The notes under the pieces: generated by a model
The model's input: only the letters and a program-made list of their open reading frames with translations
What the model was told of the DNA's origin: nothing
Database searches by the model: none
Translations under genes and position numbers: made by a program
Origin: Dechloromonas denitrificans
Lineage (GTDB): Bacteria; Pseudomonadota; Gammaproteobacteria; Burkholderiales; Rhodocyclaceae
Length of the DNA: 64,000 nucleotides
Assembly: GCF_020510685.1 (NCBI RefSeq)
Contig: NZ_CP075185.1
Span: 3,286,001-3,350,000 of the forward strand
Direction: 5' to 3'
Part shown: piece by piece, positions 48,324 to 58,311 of the stretch
How positions within the stretch are numbered: position 1 is the first letter of the stretch
Layout: each line of letters opens with the position of its first letter

Positions 48324-49451
48324 ATGCCACTGCACATTGCGGTCGCCCGGGAACGAACGTCCGGCGAAAGCCGGGTCGCCCTGGTTCCCGAGACAGCCAA
48401 GAAGTTCGCCGCCCTCGGCGCCAGCCTGCGCATGGAACAAAGCGCCGGCACCGACAGCCATTTCCTCGACTCGGACTATGCCGATGTCAGCCTGGTCAAT
48501 GGCATAACCGAAGCCTACGGCCCGGCCCAACTGATCCTGCGCGTCACGCCGCCGTCGGCGGACGAAATCGCCGCGCTGCCGGAAGGCGCGGTGCTGATCG
48601 GCCTGCTCAAGCCCTTCGAAGACAAGGCCCGCCTCGCCGCCCTCAACGCCCGCAAGATCACCGCCTTCTCCCTCGAACTGCTCCCCCGCATCTCGCGCGC
48701 CCAGAGCATGGACGCCCTGTCCAGCCAGGGCGCCTGTGCCGGCTACCAATGCGGCCTGATCGCCGCTGCCCGCTGTACCAAGTTCTTCCCGATGCTGACC
48801 ACCGCCGCCGGCACCATCCGGCCGGCCCGCGTGCTGGTGATCGGCGCCGGCGTCGCCGGCCTGCAGGCGATCGCCACCTGCAAGCGCCTCGGGGCGATGG
48901 TCGAAGCCTATGACGTGCGCGCCGCCGCCAAGGAACAGATCGAATCGCTCGGCGCCAAGTTCGTCGATACCGGCGTCTCGGCCGACGGCGCCGGCGGCTA
49001 CGCCCGCGACCTGACCGCCGAGGAGAAGGCGCAGCAGACCGAGAAACTCGCCAAGGCCGTCGCCGCCGCCGACGTGGTGATCAGCACCGCTGCCATCCCC
49101 GGCAAGAAAGCGCCGATCATCATCACCACCGAGATGATCGGCCGGATGAAATACGGCGCCATCATCGTCGACATGGCCGCCGAATCCGGCGGCAACTGCG
49201 CGCTGACCCAGCCCGGCGAGCACGTCATCGCCAACGACGTGAACATCCACGGCCCCTTGAACCTGCCGTCCCGCATGCCGACCCACGCCTCCGAGCTGTA
49301 CGCCAAGAACCTCTACAACTTCCTCTCGCCATGGATCAAGGACGGCGAACTGGCGTTCGACTGGGAAGACGAAGTCGTCGCCGGCACGCTGCTCTGCAAG
49401 GACGGCGTCACCGTTCATCCAACCGTCAAACAAGTTTTTGGAGAAGCCTGA
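48324..49451 (+). CDS. pntAA: NAD(P) transhydrogenase subunit alpha part 1 (soluble)
   Basis: The 375-residue protein is the NAD(H)-binding domain I of proton-translocating transhydrogenase, with the Rossmann motif VLVIGAGVAGLQAIATCKRLG and the preceding QGACAGYQ segment. The E. coli-type PntA is split here into two proteins, AA and AB, as in Rhodospirillum. It starts at ATG 48324 behind CTGGAGAA, and its TGA overlaps the ATG of pntAB. The pnt operon lies downstream of aceK, and both affect NADPH supply. Confidence 0.97.
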   Translation: MPLHIAVARERTSGESRVALVPETAKKFAALGASLRMEQSAGTDSHFLDSDYADVSLVNGITEAYGPAQLILRVTPPSADEIAALPEGAVLIGLLKPFEDKARLAALNARKITAFSLELLPRISRAQSMDALSSQGACAGYQCGLIAAARCTKFFPMLTTAAGTIRPARVLVIGAGVAGLQAIATCKRLGAMVEAYDVRAAAKEQIESLGAKFVDTGVSADGAGGYARDLTAEEKAQQTEKLAKAVAAADVVISTAAIPGKKAPIIITTEMIGRMKYGAIIVDMAAESGGNCALTQPGEHVIANDVNIHGPLNLPSRMPTHASELYAKNLYNFLSPWIKDGELAFDWEDEVVAGTLLCKDGVTVHPTVKQVFGEA

Positions 49452-49732
49452 TGGACGGCCTGCTCGCCTTATACATCTTCATGCTCGCCGCCTTCACCGG
49501 CTACGAGATCATCGCCAAGGTGCCGGTCATCCTGCACACGCCGCTGATGTCCGGTTCCAACTTCATCCACGGCGTCGTCGTCGTCGGCGCCATGCTGATG
49601 CTCGGCACCGCCGATACTGTCGTGCAACAGGCCATCGGCTTCTTCGCCGTCGCCCTCGGCGCCGCCAATGCCGCCGGCGGCTACGTCGTCACCGAGCGCA
49701 TGCTCGCCATGTTCAAGAAAAAGGAAGCCTGA
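49451..49732 (+). CDS. pntAB: NAD(P) transhydrogenase subunit alpha part 2
   Basis: The 93-residue protein is the small membrane subunit with three hydrophobic segments. PLMSGSNFIHGVVVVGAM is a typical conserved segment of domain II. It starts at ATG 49451, overlapping the pntAA stop by one base, and ends 2 bases before the pntB start, so all three are an operon. Confidence 0.96.
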   Translation: MDGLLALYIFMLAAFTGYEIIAKVPVILHTPLMSGSNFIHGVVVVGAMLMLGTADTVVQQAIGFFAVALGAANAAGGYVVTERMLAMFKKKEA

Positions 49733-49734
49733 GC

Positions 49735-51105
49735 ATGACGCTCCCGATCTACGTCCAAGGCGCCTGGTTTGTCGGCGCACTGCTCTTCATCCTCGGCCTG
49801 AAAGGCATGAGCTCCCCGGCCAGTGCCCGGAAAGGCATCGTCTGGGCCGGCTACGGCATGCTCGTCGCCATCGCCGGCACCTTCCTCGTGCCCGGCCTGC
49901 AGAACCTCGCGCTGATGGCCCTGGCCCTCGGCCTCGGCGCCGCCAGTGCCTGGATTTCCGGCAAACGGGTCAAGATGACCGACATGCCGCAGATGGTCGC
50001 CATCTACAACGGCATGGGCGGCGGGGCGGCGGCGGCGATTGCCGCCATCGAGTTCGCCAAGGGCGACGTGCATAGCCCGGTCGCCACGACGCTGGCCGTG
50101 CTCGGCGCGCTGATCGGCTCGGTCTCCTTCACCGGCTCCTGTGTCGCTTACGCCAAGCTGCAGGGCCTGATGAAGAAAGCCTACCGGCTGCCGGCCCAGA
50201 ACGTCGTCAATGTCGTCCTCGCCCTCAGTGCCCTCGGCCTCGGCGCGGCGATGATCGCGCTGGCTCCGGCCAACCCCGAGCTGATCTACATCTTCTTCGC
50301 CGTCGCGCTGGTCCTCGGCCTGATCGTCACGCTGCCGATCGGCGGCGCCGACATGCCGGTGGTGATCTCGCTGTTCAATGCCTTTACCGGCCTGGCCGTC
50401 GGCTTCGAGGGCTACGTCCTCGGCAACCCGGCGCTGATCATTGCCGGCATCGTCGTCGGCGCCGCCGGCACGCTGCTCACCCAGCTGATGGCCAAAGCGA
50501 TGAACCGGCCGATCTCCAACATCCTGTTCACCCCGATGGTGGCGAGTGGCGGTGGCGAAGCGATCGAAGGGACGATGAAGGAACTCTCCGCCCTCGATGC
50601 CGCGGCGCTGATGCGCTACGCCGGCAAGGTCATCATCGTGCCCGGTTACGGCATGGCGGTGGCGCATGCCCAGCACAAGGTCTGGGAAATGACTTCGATC
50701 CTCGAGGAAGCCGGGGTCGAGGTGAAGTTCGCCATCCACCCGGTGGCCGGGCGCATGCCGGGCCACATGAACGTGCTGCTGGCCGAGGCCGGCGTGCCCT
50801 ACGACAAGATCTTCGATCTCGAGGAAATCAACGGCGAGTTCGGCCAGGCCGACGTCGCGCTGATCATCGGCGCCAACGACGTGGTCAATCCGAGCGCCCG
50901 CACCGACAAGGCCAGCCCGATCTACGGCATGCCGATCCTCAACGCCGATCAGGCGCACAACGTCATCGTGATCAAGCGCGGCAAGGGTACGGGTTATTCC
51001 GGGGTTGAGAATGCCCTGTTCTACACCGACAATTGCCGCATGCTCTACGGCGACGCCCAACCGATGGCCGGCGAGATCATCCAGCATCTGAAGACGATGG
51101 GGTAA
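49735..51105 (+). CDS. pntB: NAD(P) transhydrogenase subunit beta
   Basis: The 456-residue protein has about nine membrane segments in the N-terminal 260 residues (domain II), then the soluble NADP(H)-binding domain III with [23 protein letters not shown] and [13 protein letters not shown]. The complex uses the proton gradient to transfer hydride from NADH to NADP. The ATG at 49735 follows GGAAGCCTGAGC. No terminator stands out after the stop; a GC hairpin at 51146-51164 lacks a T-run. Confidence 0.97.
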   Translation: MTLPIYVQGAWFVGALLFILGLKGMSSPASARKGIVWAGYGMLVAIAGTFLVPGLQNLALMALALGLGAASAWISGKRVKMTDMPQMVAIYNGMGGGAAAAIAAIEFAKGDVHSPVATTLAVLGALIGSVSFTGSCVAYAKLQGLMKKAYRLPAQNVVNVVLALSALGLGAAMIALAPANPELIYIFFAVALVLGLIVTLPIGGADMPVVISLFNAFTGLAVGFEGYVLGNPALIIAGIVVGAAGTLLTQLMAKAMNRPISNILFTPMVASGGGEAIEGTMKELSALDAAALMRYAGKVIIVPGYGMAVAHAQHKVWEMTSILEEAGVEVKFAIHPVAGRMPGHMNVLLAEAGVPYDKIFDLEEINGEFGQADVALIIGANDVVNPSARTDKASPIYGMPILNADQAHNVIVIKRGKGTGYSGVENALFYTDNCRMLYGDAQPMAGEIIQHLKTMG

Positions 51106-51200
51106 GGCTGCACACAGCAGGCCGAAAGCAGCAATATCCGTGTCACGGTGGGCATCCCCCACCGTACAATGCCGGATTAAGACGTTTCAGGGACCCCGCC

Positions 51201-52418
51201 ATGCAAAGAATAGATGACCTGCTGATCTGGCTGTCGGTCGCCACCGGCCTCGGGCTGTGGCTCTGGTTCCTGATCGCCGGCCCGGTTTCGGGGCATTTTT
51301 TCCTGCTCGTCGCGGCCCTGTCGGCCCTTGCCATCATCCTTTCCTTCGGCCAGCGAAAGCACTGGAAAAGTCGCCAGGAGGCTTATATCGTCGAACTGAA
51401 AAATGTCATGTCCGAATACCATGTCCTCTCCAACGAGGCGATGGCCCATGCGGAACTGCAGTTCACTTCGCTCGAAAAGGACACGCTGGAAGCGCAGGAA
51501 ATCATCCGCACGTCAGTCAACAAGCTTTCCGGCAGCTTGACCGGCCTCGAATCCCAGTCTTCCGATCAACGTCAGATCCTGCGGTCGCTGATCGATGAAA
51601 TGCTGCAAATGACCGGCTCGGACGACAGCCATATCCAGGAACAAGCCGGCCTGCAGCGCTTTTTCGACGAAACCAACGCGCTGATTGGCGAGTTCGTCAA
51701 CAAGATGAGTCAGTTGCGAGCCACCAGTCAGGGCGTCGCCCACAGTTTCGAGCTGATGCAGAATCAGGTCGGCCAGATCAACACGACGCTCAACGATGTC
51801 GCCGGCATCACCAAGCAAACCGATCTGCTGGCGCTCAACGCCGCGATCGAGGCCGCACGGGCCGGTGAAGCCGGCCGCGGTTTCGCCGTCGTCGCCGACG
51901 AAGTGCGCAACCTGGCGGCCCGCACCGGCGATTTCAATGTCGATATCCGCAAGGCGCTGGCCGACATCCTGAACTCGCTACGCGACGTCGGCGTTCGGAT
52001 ATCGGAAGCCGCCAATATCGACATGAGCATTGCCGAGAAATCGCAGGCGACGCTGCATGAACTAGGCAGCGAATTGATGGAGCTAACCGATCGGGCCCGC
52101 CAACATTCGAGCCACATCACCGCAGTCACCGAGCAAATGCACAACCTGACCCAGGAAGGGGTCATGGCGATGCAGTTCGAGGACATCGTGACGCAAATGA
52201 TCAGCCGGATTAGCCAGCGGACCACCAACGTCGGCGAATACATGCACGCCTTCCTCAGCCTGCATCACGACCAGGGCGAGACGGATGGACTACAACGCTT
52301 CCGCAAGCGCAGCCAGCGGCTGGTCGAATTGCTGGTCAATTCGCACGTCAAGGCCGATGCCGTCAAATCAGGCAATGCGGCAAACAACAACCGCGATGGC
52401 GATATCGAGCTCTTCTGA
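51201..52418 (+). CDS. Methyl-accepting chemotaxis protein without periplasmic sensor domain
   Basis: The 405-residue protein has two adjacent N-terminal membrane segments (about 8-25 and 30-48) with almost no periplasmic loop, then a coiled-coil signalling domain. The tip is [19 protein letters not shown]. It has no recognisable ligand domain, so it may sense an intracellular or membrane-linked signal or pair with other receptors. ATG 51201 follows CAGGGA. It is convergent with dut across 26 bases. Confidence 0.93.
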   Translation: MQRIDDLLIWLSVATGLGLWLWFLIAGPVSGHFFLLVAALSALAIILSFGQRKHWKSRQEAYIVELKNVMSEYHVLSNEAMAHAELQFTSLEKDTLEAQEIIRTSVNKLSGSLTGLESQSSDQRQILRSLIDEMLQMTGSDDSHIQEQAGLQRFFDETNALIGEFVNKMSQLRATSQGVAHSFELMQNQVGQINTTLNDVAGITKQTDLLALNAAIEAARAGEAGRGFAVVADEVRNLAARTGDFNVDIRKALADILNSLRDVGVRISEAANIDMSIAEKSQATLHELGSELMELTDRARQHSSHITAVTEQMHNLTQEGVMAMQFEDIVTQMISRISQRTTNVGEYMHAFLSLHHDQGETDGLQRFRKRSQRLVELLVNSHVKADAVKSGNAANNNRDGDIELF

Positions 52419-52444
52419 CCGGGTCTGACCCGGCCAGAGCGAAC

Positions 52445-52894
52445 TCAGGACTTTCCGGTACTGCCGAACCCGCCTTCGCCGCGCGTACTGGCATCGAAGT
52501 CGTCGACAATATTGAAGGCGACCTGCAGCACCGGCACCACCACCAACTGGGCAATCCGATCCAGCGGATTCAGCGTGAAGCTCTCGTGACTGCGATTCCA
52601 GGTCGACACCATCAACTCGCCCTGATAGTCGGAATCGATCAGGCCGACCAGATTGCCGAGCACGATGCCGTGCTTGTGGCCCAGCCCGGAGCGCGGCAGG
52701 ATGATCGCCGCCAGCCCCGGGTCGGCCAGATGAATGGCCATCCCGGTCGGAACCAGCACCGTTTGGCCTGGTGCCAGATGCAGCGGCGCCGCGATGCAGG
52801 CGCGCAGATCGAGGCCGGCCGAGCCCGGGGTCGCGTAATGCGGCGGACTCTCGCGCAGGCGGTTGTCGAGGATTTTGACATCAATACGATGCAT
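52445..52894 (-). CDS. dut: dUTP diphosphatase
   Basis: The 149-residue trimeric dUTPase hydrolyses dUTP to dUMP, keeping uracil out of DNA and supplying thymidylate synthesis. All five motifs are visible, including GSAGLDLRA (I), [10 protein letters not shown] (II), [10 protein letters not shown] (III), and the C-terminal glycine-rich GEGGFGSTG (V). Its start codon overlaps the stop of coaBC, so the two are translationally coupled, a common arrangement. Confidence 0.98.
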   Translation of the reverse strand: MHRIDVKILDNRLRESPPHYATPGSAGLDLRACIAAPLHLAPGQTVLVPTGMAIHLADPGLAAIILPRSGLGHKHGIVLGNLVGLIDSDYQGELMVSTWNRSHESFTLNPLDRIAQLVVVPVLQVAFNIVDDFDASTRGEGGFGSTGKS

Positions 52895-54096
52895 CAGCTT
52901 TTCCCTGTCAAATTTGCAATATGTTCAATCAGCTGCCTGGCCAGCAAGGCTTTCGGGGCGGGCGTCAACGGATGCACACCGGCATCGTCGAACAGCACCA
53001 GACGATTGTCTTCACCGCCAAAGCCTTCCTGGATCAGGTTGCCGGCGATCAGCGGCACATTCTTCTTGCGCCGCTTGGCCTGGGCATACTCCTCCAGATT
53101 CCGGCTTTCCGCGGCGAACCCGACGCAGAACGGGCCATCAGGCAACGCGGCGACCTCGGCCAGAATATCCGGATTCTCGATCAGTTCAAGCGCCGGAATG
53201 CCGCCCGTATCTTTCTTCAACTTGTGTTCCGCTGCGCTGGCGACCCGATAATCGGCCACAGCGGCAACGGCAATGAAAATATCGGCAGCGGTCGCCTCGG
53301 CCATCACCGCCGCATGCATTTCCAGCGCGCTGCGCACATTGATCCGGTCGACACCCTGGGGCGGCAATAACCCGACCGGTCCGGAGACCAGCGTGACACT
53401 CGCCCCAGCCTGCCGGGCGGCGCGCGCCACGGCATAGCCCATGCGGCCGGACGACAGATTGGTAATGCCGCGCACCGGGTCAATGGCCTCGAATGTCGGG
53501 CCGGCGGTAATCAGCACCTTTTTGCTGAGCAGCAGCTTGGGCGAAAAGCTGGCGATCACTTCTTCAAGAATATCGGCCGGTTCCAGCATGCGGCCGGCGC
53601 CGACTTCGCCACAGGCCTGCTCGCCACTGGCCGGGCCGAGGATCTGAATGCCGTCAGCCTTCAATTGCGCCACATTGCGCTGCGTTGCCGGGTTCTCCCA
53701 CATCTGGCGATTCATCGCCGGGGCCACCAGCAGCGGGCAATCGCGCGCCAACACCATGGTCGCCAGCAGATCATCGGCCAGGCCATGCACGATACGGGCG
53801 AGAAAATCGGCCGAGGCCGGCGCAACCAGAATCAGATCGGCTTGGCGCGACAGATCGATATGCGCCATCGCGTTCGGCATGCGGGCATCCCACTGGTCGG
53901 TGAACACCGGTTTGCCGGAGAGCGCCTGGAAAGTGGTGGTGGTCACGAAATGGGTTGCCCCTTCGGTCATCGCCACCTGCACGTCGGCGCCCTGCTTGCC
54001 AAGCAATCGAACCAGTTCGGCTGCCTTGTAGGCGGCAATGCCGCCGGTCACGCCAAGAACGATACGCTTTCCCTGTAATTCCATTGTCATCGCCAT
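52894..54096 (-). CDS. coaBC: Bifunctional phosphopantothenoylcysteine decarboxylase/synthetase
   Basis: The 400-residue enzyme carries out two steps of CoA synthesis. The N-terminal CoaC (about 1-185) has a flavin-binding [15 protein letters not shown] and the Cys in [10 protein letters not shown]. The C-terminal CoaB (about 190-400) starts with [19 protein letters not shown] and contains the AAEHKLKK stretch. The first in-frame ATG is 54096; ATG 54084 (MELQGKR) is an alternative. It is divergent from radC with only 35 bases between starts. Confidence 0.96.
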   Translation of the reverse strand: MAMTMELQGKRIVLGVTGGIAAYKAAELVRLLGKQGADVQVAMTEGATHFVTTTTFQALSGKPVFTDQWDARMPNAMAHIDLSRQADLILVAPASADFLARIVHGLADDLLATMVLARDCPLLVAPAMNRQMWENPATQRNVAQLKADGIQILGPASGEQACGEVGAGRMLEPADILEEVIASFSPKLLLSKKVLITAGPTFEAIDPVRGITNLSSGRMGYAVARAARQAGASVTLVSGPVGLLPPQGVDRINVRSALEMHAAVMAEATAADIFIAVAAVADYRVASAAEHKLKKDTGGIPALELIENPDILAEVAALPDGPFCVGFAAESRNLEEYAQAKRRKKNVPLIAGNLIQEGFGGEDNRLVLFDDAGVHPLTPAPKALLARQLIEHIANLTGKS

Positions 54097-54131
54097 TAGA
54101 ATATGAGCTCATCCATTCTACTGGAAATAGC

Positions 54132-54812
54132 ATGGCGATCACCGACTGGCCGGAGGGCGAACGACCGCGCGAACGGCTGCTGGCACATGGTCCGGCGGCC
54201 CTTTCCAATGCCGAATTGCTGGCTATCTATTTGCGTGTGGGCATCCGCGGCAAAAGCGCCGTCGATCTGGCGCGCGATCTGCTGCAACGGTTCGACGGCC
54301 GCCTAAGCACGCTGCTCGACGCCTCGCTGGAAGAACTGGCCAGTGTCTCCGGCATCGGCCAGGCCAAGGCGGCGCAGCTCAAGGCCAGCTTTGAACTGGC
54401 CCGCCGCGCCCTGGCCCAGGAAATGTCGGCACGCGACACTTTTTCCTCACCCGGCAAGGTACGCGACTGGCTACGCCTGAAGCTGGCAACGCGACCGAAC
54501 GAAGTCTTCATGGCGCTCTGGCTCGATGCCCAGAATCGCCTATTGAAAGCGGACGAATTATTCACCGGGACACTGACGCAGACCTCGGTTTACCCGCGCG
54601 AAGTGGTCAAGACCGCCCTCTCCCACAATGCCGCTGCGGTCATCCTGGCGCACAACCACCCGTCCGGCGTTGCCGAACCCTCGCGGGCCGACGAAATGCT
54701 CACGCGCGTGCTGAAAGAGGCGCTGGCCATGGTCGATGTCAAAGTTCTCGACCACTTCATTGTCGCCGGCAATACCCCCCCGCTCTCCTTCGCCGAGCGG
54801 GGATTGCTATAA
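54132..54812 (+). CDS. radC: DNA repair protein RadC-like, JAMM/MPN domain
   Basis: The 226-residue protein has a helix-hairpin-helix segment ([13 protein letters not shown]) followed by an MPN/JAMM metalloprotease-like domain with HNHPSG and the downstream Ser-x2-Asp (PSRAD). Despite the name, the family has no proven repair function. It starts at ATG 54132. It is divergent from coaBC and followed by the rpmB promoter. Confidence 0.95.
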   Translation: MAITDWPEGERPRERLLAHGPAALSNAELLAIYLRVGIRGKSAVDLARDLLQRFDGRLSTLLDASLEELASVSGIGQAKAAQLKASFELARRALAQEMSARDTFSSPGKVRDWLRLKLATRPNEVFMALWLDAQNRLLKADELFTGTLTQTSVYPREVVKTALSHNAAAVILAHNHPSGVAEPSRADEMLTRVLKEALAMVDVKVLDHFIVAGNTPPLSFAERGLL

Positions 54813-54827
54813 AAATAGTGAAACCCC

Positions 54828-54857
54828 TTGAAATGATTAGGGAGTTTTGGTTATACT
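54828..54857 (+). promoter_or_regulatory. Promoter of the rpmB-rpmG operon
   Basis: TTGAAA (54828-54833) and TATACT (54852-54857) are separated by 18 bases, about 38 bases upstream of the rpmB ATG. It lies just after the radC stop and fits a strong promoter for ribosomal protein genes. Confidence 0.65.
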
Positions 54858-54894
54858 CACGGGCTTTCTTCTAGCGAATTCTGGAGCACCAATC

Positions 54895-55128
54895 ATGGCG
54901 CGAGTCTGCCAAGTAACGGGTAAAGCCCCGATGGTTGGGAACAAAGTTTCCCATGCCAACAATAGAACGAAGCGTCGCTTCCTGCCGAATCTGCAGTATC
55001 GCCGCTTCTGGGTCGAAAGTGAAAACCGCTTCATCCGCCTGCGCGTTTCCAACGCCGGCCTGCGCCTTATCGACAAGAACGGCATCGAAACCGTCCTGGC
55101 CGATCTGCGTGCCCGCGGCGAAGTCTGA
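54895..55128 (+). CDS. rpmB: 50S ribosomal protein L28
   Basis: The 77-residue basic protein starts [10 protein letters not shown] and continues with [12 protein letters not shown], the usual L28 pattern and length. ATG 54895 is preceded by a GGAG 8 bases away; the frame is open sixteen codons further upstream but that part lies in the leader. rpmG follows 19 bases later, so they form the standard rpmBG operon. Confidence 0.98.
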   Translation: MARVCQVTGKAPMVGNKVSHANNRTKRRFLPNLQYRRFWVESENRFIRLRVSNAGLRLIDKNGIETVLADLRARGEV

Positions 55129-55147
55129 TTAAGGAAGGATAAATAAA

Positions 55148-55315
55148 ATGGCTAAAGGCGGTCGCGAAAAAATCAAGCTGGAATCCACAGCTGGTACCGG
55201 ACACTTCTATACCACCTCCAAGAACAAGCGCACAACGCCTGGCAAACTGGAGTTCAACAAGTACGATCCGAAGGCCCGTAAGCACGTTGCTTACAAGGAA
55301 GTGAAGCTGAAGTAA
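55148..55315 (+). CDS. rpmG: 50S ribosomal protein L33
   Basis: The 55-residue protein reads [20 protein letters not shown] and continues to KEVKLK; this is a standard L33 without zinc-binding cysteines (the zinc-free type). ATG 55148 follows AAGGAAGG. It is the last gene of the rpmBG operon and ends in a strong terminator. Confidence 0.97.
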   Translation: MAKGGREKIKLESTAGTGHFYTTSKNKRTTPGKLEFNKYDPKARKHVAYKEVKLK

Positions 55316-55338
55316 TTCGGCTTTCTCCAGCTTTCGAC

Positions 55339-55368
55339 AAACCCGCCTTTCGGCGGGTTTTGTTTTTT
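55339..55368 (+). terminator. Rho-independent terminator of rpmB-rpmG
   Basis: AAACCCGCC / GGCGGGTTT arms with a TTTC loop are followed by TGTTTTTTT. Confidence 0.9.
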
Positions 55369-55859
55369 TAGGGCCGGCGAACGATCAACAAACCGGCGTA
55401 AACAAGGATGCCGGCAAACACCAGCAACGACCAGTTGGCCATCGACAGGTCGAGGAAAACCCAATCGCGGCTGGAACAAAAGCCGGTAGCCAGAAACATC
55501 GACGGCCATTGCATGCCCAGCCAGTCGACAAGACGCTCAATCACATTGGGCTCGGCATAGCCGCACTCGGTGGCCAACTCCGGAAAAGCCTGCATCCACG
55601 TCTGGTAGCCGGCCACTCCCGCACCAAGCAAGGCGAGTCCGCCGATCAACGCCGCCCAGCCACGGCGAGCCAGCGGCCACAAGACCCCGAGCAGGGCCAG
55701 CCCGCCAATCACGATATAGAGCAGGCGTTGGAAAATACACAGCGGGCACGGCGCCAGACGAAACAGATCCTGCAGCACCATACCTGCAGCGACCAGACCC
55801 AGACAGCCCAGTGACAAGGTAGCAAACCAGGCGCGAACGGGGACTTTCAAAGCAAACAT
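55368..55859 (-). CDS. dsbB: Disulfide bond formation protein DsbB
   Basis: The 163-residue membrane protein has four hydrophobic segments. It carries the first cysteine pair as CPLC in the first periplasmic loop (residues 38-41) and the second pair as C...C in the second loop (ATECGYAE and ATGFCSS). It reoxidises DsbA and passes electrons to quinone. DsbA is not in the window. It is convergent with the rpmBG operon, whose terminator lies at its 3' end. Confidence 0.96.
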   Translation of the reverse strand: MFALKVPVRAWFATLSLGCLGLVAAGMVLQDLFRLAPCPLCIFQRLLYIVIGGLALLGVLWPLARRGWAALIGGLALLGAGVAGYQTWMQAFPELATECGYAEPNVIERLVDWLGMQWPSMFLATGFCSSRDWVFLDLSMANWSLLVFAGILVYAGLLIVRRP

Positions 55860-55993
55860 AACGATCTATCCGAGAAAAAATCAGTGAAGAGACGATTCTA
55901 AGACATTGTCGAACGAGTCCGGCAAAATCCGCCCGGCACACCGCATGGGCAATCCATGGCAGCCGCTACCTGACACCCCGAAACGTTTCCGGC

Positions 55994-56551
55994 TCAATCG
56001 AGCGTTTCGTAGATGACTTCGACAATATCGATTTCCCGGATACCGACCGGGCTCTGGAACCGCACGCTGTCGCCCTCGCGGGACTTGATCAACGCCCGGG
56101 CGAGCGGCGAAATCCAGCTGATTCGACCGTGCGCCACGTCGGCTTCGTCCACGCCGACAATGGTGTAGGTATTTTCAGCGCCGTCGGCATCGGCGACGGT
56201 CACGCGGGCCCCGAAAAATACCTGGTCGTTGCTCCCCTGGCGCAGAGGGTCGACGATCTCGGCAATTTCGAGGCGCTTGGTCAGGAAACGGATGCGCCGA
56301 TCGATTTCGCGCAGGCGCCGCTTGCCATAAATGTAATCGCCATTTTCCGAACGATCGCCATTCGAGGCGGCCCAGGCAACGATTTCAACGACCTGCGGTC
56401 GTTCGCGCTTGACGAGGTGCTCGAGTTCGGACTTCAGCCGGGCATGACCACCCGGCGTAATGTAATTGCGCGTTCCGCTGGGCAGCTTCAGCGATGGTTC
56501 GAGTTCCTCATCGTCATCGCCGTCACTTTCCCGGACAAACGCCTTGTTCAT
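55994..56551 (-). CDS. greB: Transcription elongation factor GreB
   Basis: The 185-residue protein begins MNKAFVRESDGDDDEE; an acidic N-terminal extension is followed by the Gre coiled coil with GDRSENGDYIYGKRRLREIDRRI, whose acidic tip rescues backtracked RNA polymerase, and a C-terminal FKBP-like domain. The GKRRLREIDRR pattern marks it as GreB rather than GreA. The ATG overlaps the stop of the small upstream gene (ATGA), so the two are coupled. Confidence 0.94.
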   Translation of the reverse strand: MNKAFVRESDGDDDEELEPSLKLPSGTRNYITPGGHARLKSELEHLVKRERPQVVEIVAWAASNGDRSENGDYIYGKRRLREIDRRIRFLTKRLEIAEIVDPLRQGSNDQVFFGARVTVADADGAENTYTIVGVDEADVAHGRISWISPLARALIKSREGDSVRFQSPVGIREIDIVEVIYETLD

Positions 56552-56859
56552 CAATAACCGATACTGTAGTGCTCGACATCGACCCGGATCAGGTCGCGAC
56601 CAAGGATGGCGGCAGTATTCTTGGCGAACTGTTCGGCCCAGATCTTCTGGTCGCGAAAACGCTCTTCGCCAGCGTATTTTGCAACACTGAGGATACGATC
56701 GACCGCCAGGATCTTGCCGGTCGGGGTCGCCACATCGCACTCAAGCACGGTGAATTCGTGGTCAAACCATTGCCGCGCCTCATCGGCCGGAGCGCCACCG
56801 AAAACCTTGAAATCGAATTCCCTGTCGCGGCCAAAAGACACGATCACATGATGTTGCAT
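56551..56859 (-). CDS. Conserved hypothetical protein coupled to greB
   Basis: The 102-residue protein starts at ATG 56859 behind GGAGGAGAG. It has alternating hydrophobic strands early (QHHVIVSF, FDFKVFGG) and a helical middle, suggesting a compact alpha/beta domain. No catalytic motif is seen and the family is not recognised. Its TGA overlaps the greB ATG, so it is co-translated with greB. It could be a small partner of transcription or simply share the transcript. Confidence 0.75.
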   Translation of the reverse strand: MQHHVIVSFGRDREFDFKVFGGAPADEARQWFDHEFTVLECDVATPTGKILAVDRILSVAKYAGEERFRDQKIWAEQFAKNTAAILGRDLIRVDVEHYSIGY

Positions 56860-56926
56860 TTCTCTCTCCTCCAATGAATTGTTCGGGTTATTCTAGCAAA
56901 ACATCGCATGCTGTCAGGAAGAGTCC

Positions 56927-57148
56927 ATGGCCATTGAAACATTGACCGACGAGGAGCAGGAAGATATCCGTCACCAGCTTCAGGAATTGCAGGTCGAACA
57001 TCGTGATCTCGACCAGGTCATTTCTCACTTGGTTGAAAACCCGCCGCCCGACGATCTGCTCGTGCGCCGGATCAAGAAACGCAAATTGGCACTGAAAGAC
57101 CGCATTCTTTTGCTGGAAGCAATGCTGGTGCCGGATATCCCAGCCTAG
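56927..57148 (+). CDS. YdcH/DUF465 family small protein
   Basis: The 73-residue protein is a helical hairpin with HRDLDQVISHLVENPP and RRIKKRKLALKDRILLLE, the DUF465 pattern. Family members are highly conserved small cytoplasmic proteins of unknown function. It starts at ATG 56927 and its 3' end overlaps the small membrane gene on the opposite strand by 4 bases. Confidence 0.88.
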   Translation: MAIETLTDEEQEDIRHQLQELQVEHRDLDQVISHLVENPPPDDLLVRRIKKRKLALKDRILLLEAMLVPDIPA

Positions 57149-57288
57149 TCGGCCGGCGGCGGAAGACGAAAGAAAATCCAGTAAACGCCGCCGATGGCTG
57201 CCGCCACGGCAAGCTCCCAGAGTATCGGCAACTGCCAGACCACCCCTGCCAGCACCGCCAGCAGAAGCAGGTAGCGCAGGAACTTCAA
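57145..57288 (-). CDS. Possible small membrane protein downstream of pit
   Basis: The 47-residue frame begins at TTG 57288, one base after the pit stop, and reads KFLRYLLLLAVLAGVVWQLP, then a second hydrophobic stretch AVAAAIGGVYWIF, and ends LPPPAD. Two short membrane segments are plausible. The frame continues into pit upstream, so it could also be a shadow; there is no clear ribosome site. Confidence is low. Confidence 0.4.
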   Translation of the reverse strand: MKFLRYLLLLAVLAGVVWQLPILWELAVAAAIGGVYWIFFRLPPPAD

Positions 57289-57289
57289 A

Positions 57290-58297
57290 TCAGAGAACCT
57301 GCCGGCCGATGGACCAGGCCAGCGCGGCCATCGCCGCACTGCACGGAATGGTCAGGATCCACGCCCAGACGATGCCGCGCGCCACCCCCCAGCGGACGCG
57401 ACGCGCACCGCGCGTCGAGCCGACGCCGGCAATGGCGCCGGTGATGGTATGCGTCGTCGAGACGGGAATGCCGAGCGCCGTCGCCAGGAACAAGGTAATC
57501 GCGCCGCCGGTATTGGCACAGAAACCGCGCGGCTGATTGAGCTTGGTGATGCGGTTGCCCATCGTCTTGACGATGCGCCAGCCACCAAACATGGTGCCAA
57601 GCCCCATGGCGGTGTAGCAGGAGAAGACCACCCAGGACGGAATCGCCTCGGTCGATTTCGACATGCCGGCAGCGATCAGCAGCATCCAGATGATGCCGAT
57701 CGTCTTCTGTGCGTCATTGCCGCCGTGCCCGAGACTGTAGGCCGCCGCCGAGAGCAGCTGAAAGCGGCGGAAATGCTTGTCCACCTTGCGCGGCGCCATG
57801 TTTCGACAGATCCACGAGACGGCCACCATCAAACTGCCGCCGATCACGAAACCAAGAAGCGGGGCAATGAAGATGAACGCGATGATCTTCAGCACGCCGG
57901 CCGAAATCAGGCCGCCCAGCCCGGCCTTGGCGATTGCCGCGCCGACCAGGCCACCGACCAAGGCATGCGAGGACGACGACGGAATGCCGTAGTACCAGGT
58001 GATGATGTTCCAGACGATCGCCCCGACCAGTGCACCGAAAATCACGTAGTGATCGACGATGCTCGGGTCGATGGTGCCTTTGCCGATGGTCGTGGCCACC
58101 GTCAGCTTGAACAGGAAGTAGGCGAGAAAATTGAAGGCCGAGGCCCAGATTACCGCCTGATACGGCTTGAGAACACGGGTTGAAACAATGGTGGCGATCG
58201 AATTGGCCGCATCGTGAAAGCCATTCATGAAATCGAACAGCAAAGCCACGATGACCAGCGTAACGACGACGCCGAGACTGATTTGTACGGTATCCAT
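57290..58297 (-). CDS. Inorganic phosphate transporter (PiT family)
   Basis: The 335-residue protein has about ten hydrophobic segments and both PiT signatures: FDFMNGFHDAANSIAT near the N-terminus and the repeated GGNDAQKTIG in the second half. It imports phosphate with metal cations or protons. It is shorter than E. coli PitA, which is normal for this subgroup. The DUF47 gene lies 14 bases upstream on the same strand and probably regulates or assists it. Confidence 0.97.
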   Translation of the reverse strand: MDTVQISLGVVVTLVIVALLFDFMNGFHDAANSIATIVSTRVLKPYQAVIWASAFNFLAYFLFKLTVATTIGKGTIDPSIVDHYVIFGALVGAIVWNIITWYYGIPSSSSHALVGGLVGAAIAKAGLGGLISAGVLKIIAFIFIAPLLGFVIGGSLMVAVSWICRNMAPRKVDKHFRRFQLLSAAAYSLGHGGNDAQKTIGIIWMLLIAAGMSKSTEAIPSWVVFSCYTAMGLGTMFGGWRIVKTMGNRITKLNQPRGFCANTGGAITLFLATALGIPVSTTHTITGAIAGVGSTRGARRVRWGVARGIVWAWILTIPCSAAMAALAWSIGRQVL

Positions 58298-58311
58298 ACC
58301 GAGCTACCCGC

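Noticed and set aside
48075..49433. Minus-strand frame of 452 codons
   Set aside because: It is antisense to pntAA and the end of aceK with no family resemblance.
49681..51162. Minus-strand frame of 493 codons, rich in Asp, His, Arg and Gly
   Set aside because: It is antisense to pntB and has no protein-like pattern.
51146..51164. GC hairpin after pntB as a terminator
   Set aside because: It has a 7-base stem but no T-run, and it adjoins a TACAAT that may be a promoter element.
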